From Lentisphaerota bacterium (GTDB lineage Bacteria > Verrucomicrobiota > Lentisphaeria > Oligosphaerales > JABHEG01), in NCBI GenBank assembly GCA_018676675.1, contig JABHEG010000272.1, positions 1 through 64,000 of the forward strand: a DNA stretch of 64,000 bases, given 5' to 3'. Position numbers and translations under genes: made by a program. How positions within the stretch are numbered: position 1 is the first letter of the stretch; each line of letters opens with the position of its first letter. Shown in pieces: positions 53,201 to 61,700 of this stretch. Below the pieces are notes generated by a model. It was not told where the DNA came from. It saw nothing but the letters and a program-made list of their open reading frames with translations, and did not search any database.

Positions 53201-53365
53201 GAGAGGCAGGGACACCGCCTTACCGCGGGAAGCCAGTGAGTTGCGCCACTCCTGCCACCTGGACCGCTGTGGCTCAGCAGATTCGCTTGCCCATCCGGGG
53301 CGTGACTCCGCAGCGCCGGAGACCAGGCCGGCAAACAGCGCCATCACAATCGTCATTCTCTTCAT
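50207..53365 (-). CDS. Secreted DUF4838-family protein with C-terminal LamG-like domain
   Basis: A 1052-residue exported protein with a signal peptide (MTIVMALFAGLVSGAA). Residues ~60-190 resemble the alpha-glucuronidase N-terminal domain (PVVPDSEPATPRELSVGKT...). DUF4838 follows with the typical Cys cluster DCECNECRAIE near 335-345, a possible metal site. A GH2-like sandwich lies at ~720-850 (WYRTTFSLPPEQAGKPVELEFGG is its core), and a LamG/DUF1080-like domain ends the protein (~880-1050). The ATG at 53365 follows GGAGAA by about 9 nt. A minus-strand GTTACAC motif lies 26-45 bp upstream of the start. It probably binds or hydrolyses a uronic-acid-containing glycan. Confidence 0.85.
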   Translation of the reverse strand: MKRMTIVMALFAGLVSGAAESRPGWASESAEPQRSRWQEWRNSLASRGKAVSLPLAARGKTDYVIVTPRDASAGDRRAADELQVWLTEITGVNFPVVPDSEPATPRELSVGKTTRASELGKAAMETAGLPGLNRVPREGYAITVEGERVFLLGGEQLGPLAAVLAFLEEDLGVRWYEPATRQGSWAQLTRDLGAKPWARGAFRAPRRDVLQAAIVPRTAAPAFPIRHLSWQRSYNPWALRNRVNGGYVSQYGQHGYASGSFFVHTFHRLVPPKVYATDHPEYYPLIGGQRKWKNAQLCLSNPAVATAAGKTAAKLLRGVPESQRSTKHLLSVSAEDWLGDCECNECRAIEKATGGYSGLLITFVNRVAEHLAPDYPWVTITTLAYRQSKQPPTAAIRAHPNVAVRFCTDFGASFTWPYHSLYDDHIGDLAEQRQWFTRWQEVCPRMHLWISPHQYRNYLAPMPNLRAVAANLRFFREHNAESTYVQQSLGHDRGRDAMRYWVFAKLMWDPNRNVENLCRDFIWGYYGAAAPAVLDYEELLREYCVRYADFSRERNWIYAIHDEDMYRHGFTEKARAILERAESAAKSGAIRSRIGLLKAGVLYVESVQLYMQMRDGQAAPDTTHYAAVTNELGALCTQLGVEKVGFFDGTRTVGSTTEWIAEMRKVHERRCDQRNLSAEHWGTWAFRWDPENEGVAKRWFAPDTTAGNEWTPVDVPAFLARTPAGNAIGFGWYRTTFSLPPEQAGKPVELEFGGVDEQAWVYVNGEQVGEHTLESEFMVGEDVTVADLWNRPFQVTVGGPLLKTGENALTVRIHNSAMNAGIHQPVQVYLLDEPLRDFCDGAILNEDFADVKTGGIPAAWERHIQQRGSQVFGLAEVSRHFVRRATLLLRDQRSHVAVWSRSDDVLPESGKWVVQFDVRMTGGLVFKASDTGPYKAGNAGALFGLKRGTRKSPDYLPLVQLDNAEEAGKPVTLSGLGHVLATDLAPDRWHRIAIHRDGTSWHFYLDNELKATVLDRDTNLRGYAFGSFRDWPHVAQDVHIADLKIGNAVNPD

Positions 53366-53421
53366 CGACGTGGATTCTCCTATACCGTTCACACACGATA
53401 GGGTGTAACTGCCCGCAAACC

Positions 53422-53522
53422 CATGGAGGAGCCGGTTCTCCCGCGTGCGGTCGCGTTCCACGTCCTGACGCGGTCACGGGACGCAACCGGCCTGGCCGCA
53501 TACGGAGATGCGGCGCCTCCAA
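53422..53522. repeat. Family-B double-hairpin repeat, copy 2, with 41-bp loop insertion
   Basis: The halves 53422-53441 and 53483-53522 match 9601-9620 and 9621-9660. The stem GCCGGTT/AACCGGC is kept, but 41 bp (53442-53482) are added inside its loop. The insert has its own imperfect hairpin (CGTG...CACG). The second hairpin, CCGCAT/ATGCGG, is intact. Confidence 0.75.
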
Positions 53523-53539
53523 CGGTGTTTATACGTCGC

Positions 53540-53572
53540 AGGAAGACCGCTTACGTTGTGCGCGGCTCTGAC
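53540..53572. repeat. Interspersed 33-bp repeat, copy 2 (family C)
   Basis: It matches 42961-42993 with 2 mismatches and lies 17 bp from family-B copy 2, forming a composite repeat island between two minus-strand genes. Confidence 0.7.
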
Positions 53573-53602
53573 AGAGAGCGCTGTGCCGGGCTGGGTTATC
53601 TG

Positions 53603-56600
53603 CTACTCTTTGAGCTTGAGCCAACCGGCGTTCCACACCTTCCAGTTAGCCCCCTCCGCGCCAGCCCAGACGGCCCACTTGTCGTTGGGAGATATGTTCT
53701 CGCCCGTGGTACGCGGTTTGTGTACGCCGATGTTGAAACAGCAGCCGACGGCTGCTTCCGGGTCAAGGCAGAGAGCAGCGAGTGGGATGCGCCACTCGGC
53801 AGTCCAGAACCCCGGCTCCGAGGCCGCTGCATACTGAACGGCGCCGGACAGGCCGGCTGCACGTGCCTTGGGCAAACCGGCGACCGTATAGCTCTCAAAC
53901 TTGCCCGCACAGTCACCGATGAGGTAGAAGATGGGGCCGTGGCCCTTGTCTGCAGGCCACCATGCGCCACCTTTACCCTCGAATATGACTTCGGCGATGT
54001 CCGCGCCACCCCACCATGATTCGTTGTCGCCTTTGGGTTTCGCCAACTGGTCAGGCTCAAGTTCATGGCGCAGTGCGATGTAGAGGCATTCGTCGTCGCG
54101 CCGCAACCACATCATGCTTGGGCGCGCCTTGGTTGGCAGATTCTCCGGGCTCTTGATGAGGGCATACCCCTTGGCTGGATCGAGGCTGTCCCATTCACTG
54201 GCGTCGAGCATGCCGTCGATGGTGATGTCCACTGTGCGCGGTGATGCGCTGCAGACCGGCATCTTGGCGGCCGGTCTGCGGTCTCCTCTGCTGATCTTGG
54301 ACGTGTCGACGTACAGTGTCTCGTGGTTGCCGCTGGGATGGTGAACGGGCCAGGAGGCGCGCAACGCGTCGTTGTACAGGCCCATCTTGTCGACCGGGAG
54401 CGGTTCGAACAAGCAGGCTGCAAGAACCGGCGCTTTGGGCTTCAGCTCGAAGTTGCCGTCGTCAGCGTCCCGGAACCCGGGATCGCCTTTTCGCCAGTTC
54501 CGTTCGATGCGGGCATAGCGCATGGTGGTCGGATGGCCATAGATGAACTTCCCGCAGTCCAGTCCGATGTTTCGGGCCACGACGTTTCCGCGGACGATGA
54601 GGGTCAGGTCTTTGGTCTCGGGCTTGATCGTGGCCAGGCGCGGATAGCGGACGCTCCAGGGCGGTTCCGTCACCTTCATTTTGGCATTGAACGCGTCGAT
54701 GCTCTTGAAGGCCTTGGCGTAGACCCAGGAGCGGTCGTTCAGGTTGATGCCCGTGAAACAGCGATGGAAGATGTTGTTCTCGATGATGTCGTCACTGCCG
54801 CCGAAGAAGACGGCGCCACTGGGGCCGTCAAAGTGGGAGAACAAGTTGCCGTAGACCGTCACGCCGCCATTGACGTTATCGATGTAGACGCCCATGTGGC
54901 TCACACAGTGGTATTTCTTGAAGGTCTCGTTGTACGGGAGATGGTGCCAGTAGTTGTGAAGCACGACATTCCCGCGCTCGGACAGCGCCTTGCCTCCGCC
55001 GCCATACATGTACCAGGCCCCCGCATCGCCGGCTTCGTGAGCCACATCGTGGATCTCGCAGTATTCGGTCACGTGGTCGTTGCCCCCGAGGAGAAATGCT
55101 TGGTGCGGTGCGTCGTTGATCAGGTTGTGGGACATGCGTACGCCCACACCCTTCACATCGAGGCCGGGTTGGTAAGCACCCCGGTTCCAGTGCGCGAAAT
55201 GGTGAATGTGGCAGTTCTCCACCACATGCTCGGAGGAGCGCAGCGTGGGCAAGTCGCCACCGCTCACCTTCGCTCCCGCATCCCCCAGGTGCGCCAGGTC
55301 GCAACCGACCAGGGCGTGCCCACGTCCGCCGGTGATATTGACCCCCGTGCAGCCCATGTCCCGGATCACGCAGCCGGCCAGTAGCACGTCTTCGCCATCC
55401 TTCACGGTGACGCCGTGCTGCCGTCCTCCCTCGAGGGTCAAACCGCCGAAGACCACATGCGAAACACCCGCAACTATCAGCACCGGCTTCTCCAGCATGG
55501 AGACGAGTACGTTGGCCTGGTCGATAGGCGAGGGCGGCCAGAAATAGAGCAGGCCTGTATCGCGATCCAGGTACCATTCGCCGGGGGCGTCGAGTTCGCA
55601 CAGCAGATTGATCCCCTGATAACCGGAGCCTTTAACGACGTTGGGTTCCTGCTTGGAGTTGGGGACCAGATTCCAGTCGATCTGGATCTGCATCTTCTCC
55701 GGATAGACGCGGCGAATCCTGCGGTAGGAGGAGAAGAAGGCGTATTGCCAGTAGCCGAACAGCCATGGGTCAGGCTCGTCTGCCCAGGCGCTTTGACGTG
55801 GATCCGAATAGGAGAAGAGATCGGTGTTCTTGACGAGGGTTCGCCCTTTCACCCGGACCGCTTCCTGGTTGCGAAGCTCGACGTTGGCGAAACGTTCGCT
55901 CATCTTGGGCGTGTCGTTCGGCCAGCGGGCCAGAGACATGGGATGGCCATCGAAGAACAGCTCCAGGTGAGCAGGTTCATCCACACCGGCCAACTTGCCG
56001 AAATAGTCCCTGCCGCGCGGCCGCAACGTGCCGAAATCCGAGATGCCGGCGGCGCGGAGGTCTGTCTGTAGAACCTGGCTGCGGGAGGCCTCGGGGATGC
56101 GCTGAGCGGCCGGGCTGTCAGTCAGGGGCGAGAAGCCCGCGATGGCTTGTCCGGCACGTAACACGGGTTGTTCACCTGCGGCGGCCCGGTACACGATCGG
56201 CGCTTCTGGCGTACCGGAGTCCTCGGCTGTCAACGCGAAGCTCTGCTCCAAACGCGGATACACGCCTCCATGCAGGACGATGGCCACGCCGCCTGCGGGC
56301 AACGAGGTGGTCTTGCGCCGTTCCCGCAGGGCGTCCCGAGCACGTTCGAGGGTTCGGAAGGGGAGTTCAGCTGTCCCGTCGTTTTCGTCGTTGCCATCGG
56401 GCGAAACATGGAACCAGGGCACAGCTCCATTGACGCGATCGATGCGTCGCTGCCGTTCATTCCGGAACGGTTCCCCATCCGCCAATCCCTCAATGTCCCG
56501 CAATCGCCCCATTGCTTCGACACGGAACGCCTCGTGTTTGGCCACGAAGAAGTCCCGCATCGTTTCATACTCGTGGCGAGCGGCCGTGTAGTCCCTCTTT

Positions 56601-57670
56601 CCTCGGAGCATGTCGCCGAGAGCGAGCATGGCCCGAGCTCGGTGTACGAGCATCGCGGAGTCGTCCGCGGCAAGTTGTCGGAACGCGGCCCTGGCTGCGT
56701 CTTCCGCGCCGCTCCGAACGAAGCTCCGGGCAATCTGGAGGCGGGCATGGGAACGGGACTCTCGGAAGGCCTGGGAGTCCTCGCAGTCGGTCAGGGCAAG
56801 CAAGGGCTCAAAGCGTTTGCGGTAGCGTTCTTCTCTCGCTTCACGGAACGGACCTCCCCTGGGGGGAGCTGGCAGCGCCTTCAGGAATTGGGTCAGCCTT
56901 CGGGCCAGGAGCGCGTCGGGATTTGCCAGCCCTTCGAACTCCTCTCCGGAAAGCGCGGTGCTGAAGAAGCCAAGATCAGCGATCTCGAAGTCGAGTACGC
57001 CGGTCCCTTCACTGCACTCCCCGACGCGGAAGTACGGCAGCGTCTTCGCGGGGTTGTAGTCCATGGAGGTCGCTGTTTCCGCTCGGGATTCGCCATCGAT
57101 CCACAGCGCCAGCGTCTTGTGGTCCCAAGTTACGGCCACATGATGCCATTCGCCGGCCGTGAAGAACCCGGAGCTGCTTAGGTTCCGGCTTCCTTCGGGG
57201 CGACCGAGAGCGAATGTCAGAATCGAGCTGCTGGGGGAAGCCATCAGACGCCAGCCGCTGTAGTAGCCGCTTCCGGAGGCCATGATTCCGCCGCCGCTAC
57301 GCTTGTAGCCCAGGCGATCCACCTCTTCCAGCTTGTTGACCTTGAGCCAGCAACAGAGTGTGAAACCTGTGTCGGGGATATCCAGAACGGCCCCCTTCAT
57401 CCGGCCATGGAAGATGTGGGTTGCGCGTTGGCCTCCGAGGCTGCCTGCGGTCTCCGCAAGCGTGTCCTTCTCCGGAGCCGGCTCGAACGTCAGACCCTCG
57501 GGGACTTGGCCGAAGCTGTGCCACGCCAGACAGTCTTTGCGGGCGCGAAGGCTCGCCTGGATCTGGGGTTGCGAGGTCCGCAGGCCGGTCAGTTCGATCG
57601 CCTGCGTGAAGCCGGTCACACAGATTGCACCCGCGATGACTCTCCAGGACACACGGCGAAAACAGGACAT
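53603..57670 (-). CDS. Secreted LamG/parallel beta-helix protein with C-terminal CBM9-like domain
   Basis: A 1355-residue exported protein; the signal peptide is basic then hydrophobic (SWRVIAGAICVTGFTQA). A LamG domain comes first (~40-260), then a helical TPR-like stretch (~285-400, ARAMLALGDMLRGKRDYTAA). A long right-handed beta-helix begins at the HVSPDGNDENDGTAELPFRT entry (~417) and runs to ~1120 with repeated short strands. A CBM9-like domain ends the protein (~1146-1355). The ATG at 57670 follows GGGAG by 6 nt; longer in-frame extension lacks a site. It likely binds and cleaves a polysaccharide. A toxin-antitoxin module lies upstream. Confidence 0.83.
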   Translation of the reverse strand: MSCFRRVSWRVIAGAICVTGFTQAIELTGLRTSQPQIQASLRARKDCLAWHSFGQVPEGLTFEPAPEKDTLAETAGSLGGQRATHIFHGRMKGAVLDIPDTGFTLCCWLKVNKLEEVDRLGYKRSGGGIMASGSGYYSGWRLMASPSSSILTFALGRPEGSRNLSSSGFFTAGEWHHVAVTWDHKTLALWIDGESRAETATSMDYNPAKTLPYFRVGECSEGTGVLDFEIADLGFFSTALSGEEFEGLANPDALLARRLTQFLKALPAPPRGGPFREAREERYRKRFEPLLALTDCEDSQAFRESRSHARLQIARSFVRSGAEDAARAAFRQLAADDSAMLVHRARAMLALGDMLRGKRDYTAARHEYETMRDFFVAKHEAFRVEAMGRLRDIEGLADGEPFRNERQRRIDRVNGAVPWFHVSPDGNDENDGTAELPFRTLERARDALRERRKTTSLPAGGVAIVLHGGVYPRLEQSFALTAEDSGTPEAPIVYRAAAGEQPVLRAGQAIAGFSPLTDSPAAQRIPEASRSQVLQTDLRAAGISDFGTLRPRGRDYFGKLAGVDEPAHLELFFDGHPMSLARWPNDTPKMSERFANVELRNQEAVRVKGRTLVKNTDLFSYSDPRQSAWADEPDPWLFGYWQYAFFSSYRRIRRVYPEKMQIQIDWNLVPNSKQEPNVVKGSGYQGINLLCELDAPGEWYLDRDTGLLYFWPPSPIDQANVLVSMLEKPVLIVAGVSHVVFGGLTLEGGRQHGVTVKDGEDVLLAGCVIRDMGCTGVNITGGRGHALVGCDLAHLGDAGAKVSGGDLPTLRSSEHVVENCHIHHFAHWNRGAYQPGLDVKGVGVRMSHNLINDAPHQAFLLGGNDHVTEYCEIHDVAHEAGDAGAWYMYGGGGKALSERGNVVLHNYWHHLPYNETFKKYHCVSHMGVYIDNVNGGVTVYGNLFSHFDGPSGAVFFGGSDDIIENNIFHRCFTGINLNDRSWVYAKAFKSIDAFNAKMKVTEPPWSVRYPRLATIKPETKDLTLIVRGNVVARNIGLDCGKFIYGHPTTMRYARIERNWRKGDPGFRDADDGNFELKPKAPVLAACLFEPLPVDKMGLYNDALRASWPVHHPSGNHETLYVDTSKISRGDRRPAAKMPVCSASPRTVDITIDGMLDASEWDSLDPAKGYALIKSPENLPTKARPSMMWLRRDDECLYIALRHELEPDQLAKPKGDNESWWGGADIAEVIFEGKGGAWWPADKGHGPIFYLIGDCAGKFESYTVAGLPKARAAGLSGAVQYAAASEPGFWTAEWRIPLAALCLDPEAAVGCCFNIGVHKPRTTGENISPNDKWAVWAGAEGANWKVWNAGWLKLKE

Positions 57671-57909
57671 GACCATCTCCCGTAAAGGACGGAACACCAA
57701 AGCAACTTCCCGGAACCGGGAACGAAGATACTGCTCCGCAGGGAGAGGCACAACAGGGCTACCGGCTTTCTCACTCGTAGCGGCTCGTTGGTGTCGTGGG
57801 GAATCTCAAGACGTCTTGACAGAGGCTCGCCGTCCAGCGGACGCAGATGGTTCGGGGAATTTCAGGAGGGTGTCTCACGGGCACTGAATGAGCCCAGACA
57901 CTGTGCTCC

Positions 57910-57941
57910 CTCGCGCAACTGACAGATGTCAGTTGCGCGAG
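57910..57941. repeat. Perfect 15-bp stem palindrome, 2-nt loop
   Basis: CTCGCGCAACTGACA (57910-57924) and TGTCAGTTGCGCGAG (57927-57941) are exact reverse complements around GA. It is the most stable palindrome found here. It lies 24 bp downstream of the antitoxin stop. There is no U-tract, so it is not a standard terminator, but it may stabilise the higBA mRNA 3' end. Confidence 0.85.
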
Positions 57942-57965
57942 AGTCCTCCTGTCGTCGTAGTTGTA

Positions 57966-58262
57966 TCAGGAAACGTGGACTTCGAGGCGCTTGCCGCAAG
58001 CATGGGCATAGCGACCAATGGTCTCGACGGAGATGTTCGCGCCTCGTTCGATGCGCGAGACCACGCTCTGCGTCGTACCCATAATCGCCGCGATCTGAGC
58101 CTGGGTTAGCCCGGCTTCCTTACGGGCGGCGGCCAGCTCCGAAGCGACTTGGTACTCAAGACCGAACTCGCGTTTCACCTTCTCGTAGCCAGGCAGCGCC
58201 CGGATCTGGCGGGCCTGCTCCTCGGTAGCTTTCCGCATCCGTTCGACTCTCTTCCTATCCAT
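57966..58262 (-). CDS. HigA-like XRE antitoxin
   Basis: A 98-residue protein with a helix-turn-helix of the XRE/HigA type (LTQAQIAAIMGTTQSVVSRIERG, about 52-74). It overlaps the toxin gene by 8 nt (58255-58262), the toxin-first order of higBA. The ATG follows GAGGTGAG by 4 nt. It should bind its operator and neutralise the toxin. An imperfect palindrome at 58604-58615 is a candidate operator. Confidence 0.88.
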   Translation of the reverse strand: MDRKRVERMRKATEEQARQIRALPGYEKVKREFGLEYQVASELAAARKEAGLTQAQIAAIMGTTQSVVSRIERGANISVETIGRYAHACGKRLEVHVS

Positions 58263-58590
58263 CGTACTCACCTCGTTTGATCCGTCCAATGACGCGCCGT
58301 GCCTGTCGCAACTCACGGGCCGGCGTGCGCTGGGTCTTCTTGACGAACGCGTGGACGCCGAAGACGATGTTGTCGTCATGATAGCAGTAGAACACTCGGA
58401 TCTTCCGCCCCGTTCGAACCCGGATCTCGAACAGCTCGGGTTCCAGCTTTTTGCCGTAGGGCTCCAGGAGGAAGCCGTCGCTCTCAAGCCTGTCAACGAT
58501 GGCCTGGTATTCCATCTGACAGTCTGGCGGCTGTTCCTGAATGAACTCCCGCACCTTGGGAAGCGCCACGTATGTTCTCTTGGGGTTCAT
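58255..58590 (-). CDS. RelE/HigB-like toxin (Gp49-type)
   Basis: A 111-residue protein of the RelE/ParE superfamily, phage Gp49-like/HigB type. Its core ELFEIRVRTGRKIRVFYCYHDDNIVFGVHAFVKK contains the usual basic and aromatic residues of mRNA-cleaving toxins. The ATG at 58590 is preferred over an upstream in-frame Met, since the N-terminus then reads MNPKRTY. The Shine-Dalgarno is weak, which is common for toxins. It is upstream of and overlaps the HigA-like gene. Confidence 0.85.
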   Translation of the reverse strand: MNPKRTYVALPKVREFIQEQPPDCQMEYQAIVDRLESDGFLLEPYGKKLEPELFEIRVRTGRKIRVFYCYHDDNIVFGVHAFVKKTQRTPARELRQARRVIGRIKRGEYDG

Positions 58591-58603
58591 GTGGCCACTA
58601 TAT

Positions 58604-58615
58604 CGCACATATGCG
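58604..58615. promoter_or_regulatory. Candidate higBA operator palindrome
   Basis: CGCACATATGCG is an imperfect 12-bp palindrome 14 bp before the toxin start. Next to it, TATAGT on the minus strand (complement 58598-58603) could be a -10 box. HigA-type antitoxins commonly repress from such sites. No -35 was recognised. Confidence 0.35.
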
Positions 58616-58770
58616 CTATTTGCAGGAGCAGTGAGGAGGACCGGCAGCGTCTTCGCACATACCGCCGCCGCTGGCGCTGACGGGTGAACCTGAGTGAGCG
58701 AAGCACCTGGGATGGTGAGTGGACGCGTGACGGCAGCCGACAGTTCGCCTCAGGCGTGGGCTGCCTCCCT

Positions 58771-61700
58771 CTACTTCCCGTTCACAGAGCGGGGCTCCGC
58801 GGTGGCGGGGCGGTGCCAGAGCGAACGCCAGTAAGCCCGGTCCGTCTGGTAGGGATCAATGGGATCCTTGTCGGCATCGAACGTCTCGGGCAGCGCGCCG
58901 AAGCGTTTCATCCAGCGGACATAGTGGTGATTGGGGCGGGTTCCCGGCATGTCGAAGCGTCCGGCCTTTTCCTGCCTGGTTTTGGCTGCCCTGATGGCCG
59001 CGAGGATTTTCTGGTAGTCGGGGTCGCTGGTGTTGCGGAAGACGACGGATTGCCCGTATCCGTCCTTGCACCACCCGTAGCCGCCTGCTTCCTTGGCGAG
59101 CGGTGCGAGGAGGATCATCGACTTCTCCGGGTGCGTGAGGTTGTATAGGTTCCAGCAGTGTTTGGGGGCGTTCATTCTTCCCTTCCTGACCCGTCGCCCC
59201 ATTGACGCGGCCGAGTCGTGGCACCATAGGCAACGGTTGTAGACGATCCCATCCAGAGGCTTTCCTATCGCAACCCTTGCGTTGTTTGCCAGCGCTCCGG
59301 CGACGGCGTTGTTCGCATGATTGTACACGGCATACGTCCCAGCAAAGTAGGCGCTGGCTTCCACCCAGAGACGCACCGTGTCGCGTTCCCGTCTGGTCAG
59401 TGTTGCCCCATGGTGACTCCCGTCGACTTTCTTCATCAACGGGCTGGCGCCCGTCCCGAATCCATAGGGGCGATGGCCTCTGAACTCCGTGTTGTAGCGT
59501 CCGAACATGTCGCTGATCTGCTTGTGGGCGAACAGCGCATAGTAGCTCTGCGAGAACCACTCATTGTAGTCGCCTGTCAGTATGACGCGGCCCGAGGGCT
59601 TCTTGGCGCTGTGACAACGGACACAGTGTTTGTCCCAGATAGGCTGGATGTCACGCGGATAGTCGAACACATCTGGCACCCCGGGGGTGGGCGTGATGCG
59701 GCTCGGGGGCCGCTTGAGGGCCAGCAATGCGGCGCTCGGCTCGGAAACGGGGGACTTCGTGCGGGGCTCGTGGCAGCCCACGCAGCTTTGGGTTTCGCCA
59801 GGCATCACCATTGTGTAGCTCTGCATTCGTTTGACTGCCAGGCCGTTCTCGTCAAGGGCCACGAAATAGAGGGCCCGGAGTGGTGGCGCTTCGAATGAGG
59901 CCGAACCGTCGGCTTCCACCGGGACCGTGCCCAGAACGCGTCGAAGCGTGTGCGTGCCGTCCATGCTGATGAGACCGGGGAGAGAGTAGTAGCTGATCGG
60001 TTTTGGCAGGTCTTCGAGCACTAGGAGCCGTTTGACCGTGCCCCGTTTGACCCCCGCCATCTCCATGTCGCGCCCCTGATAGATGTTGGCCACCACGAAC
60101 TGTCCTGTGGCTTTCCGCAGGTCGATGCGAGGAGGAATGACGCATTCACGCGGTCGCGGACGGATTGGCCGGGGGTCGTGGACCATCTTCTTGCCGCGGA
60201 AGAGCTCCTGGGTCCGTCCCGTTCCGTCAAGAATCAGCAGGCTCCTGTCCTCGGCTGTGAGGAAGCAATTCTCCGCCAGTGGGTACGGATCTCGGAAGCC
60301 GGTGCGCCCGCCTCCGAACCACGGGATACCCGATGGCCAGAAGTAGTGGTAGTTCAGGTTTCTCTCGGGGCTGATCTGCCGGGCTGCCGCGGGATCGTCG
60401 GGACCCGCTTTGGTGTCGACGACCATCACGTTGCCCGCGTTCTCACGCGTCCCGACCGGGGGCGAGAAGACGGTCACTACTTTTCCATCTGTGCCTGGGA
60501 TTGGGAGGGCGTCGCATTTGGAGAACACCAGCTCAGGGGGACGCACGGTTCCGCCGAAGAGGACCATCTGTCCCGTGCCGTCAGGGTTCATGACCCACAG
60601 GTCGCGGTACGACCCGATGGCGCTGTCAACGTATTCCCAGCGGGTGTAGACGACCTGGCCGGTCGGCAGCACCCCGGGCCGGTCGTCGCGGACACTGTTC
60701 GCGGACAGGCACAGCAGATTACTCCCGTCGGCGTCGATGCGGTAGAGGATCGCCGCCTGCACATGGTTACATGGGATGAAGCGGCGGCCCCGACTCGAGG
60801 CGAAGATGATTCCTCCGTCGGGCAGATAGGCGGGGTCCGTATCGTCCCATTCGCCGAAGGTCAGCTGTTTGAGATCGTTCCCGCCGGTGGTGATCTCGTA
60901 CAGGTTGTAGTGCCGTGTGCCGCCTTTGCGATACGCGAACAGGATTCTGTTGCCGTTGTAGTGAACGCGCGGGTCGCGAATGTTGCCCCTGAGATCCTCC
61001 AGCAGGACGGTGACCTGCTTGGTTCGCAGGTTGAGTTTCAGGAGCCGCGAGCCGTCAGGAGGATGGAGGTACTTGTTGGGGTTGTCCGACCATCCGCCGA
61101 AGTTGGCGTAGTAGTGACCGTCGGAGTAGAGCGCCCGTTCGGCAAAGACAATCTCTTCGGTGCCGCCCATCAGTGCCAGCACCTTGTCTACCAGATCGGC
61201 CTCCGGAGGGGGAGCGGGTCGGGGGGTGAGGGTGACGTTATCGACCAGGTAGTCGGCGGCGGATGCGGCCGAGTAGAAGCCGATCTGCTTGACCGGTGCG
61301 TTGGTGCCCACGTAACAGAAGCTGCGGGTGCACGTCCCCGACGCCTCTCCGCCGGAGAGAGTGATGGCCACGCTCTGGCTCGCACCCCCGTACCCCGTGC
61401 CGACGATCTTCAGGTGGTTGACAACGGGGCGTTCGCCATCGTCAAAGCGAAGGTCGCCGTCGATGTCCGGCGTTGCTTTGACCAACAGGCCCGTGTTCTT
61501 GAAGCCGCCCTTGTCGTACACCTGGATTTCGTGCCTGTTGGCTGTCGAGAAGACACGGATGCTGTCGATGTTGGCGGAGCCGCTGGGCTTGAGCCCGGTC
61601 GTCGAGTAGGTCACCATGCTCAACGACCTGATTCCGGCCGAAGCGGTATCCAGAACGGCGATGTCCATCTCCAGCACAAAGTGCCGAACGCCTTCTGAGC

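Noticed and set aside
60178..61698. 506-residue plus-strand frame
   Set aside because: It is antisense to the HzsA-like gene, which has signal peptide and haem motifs.
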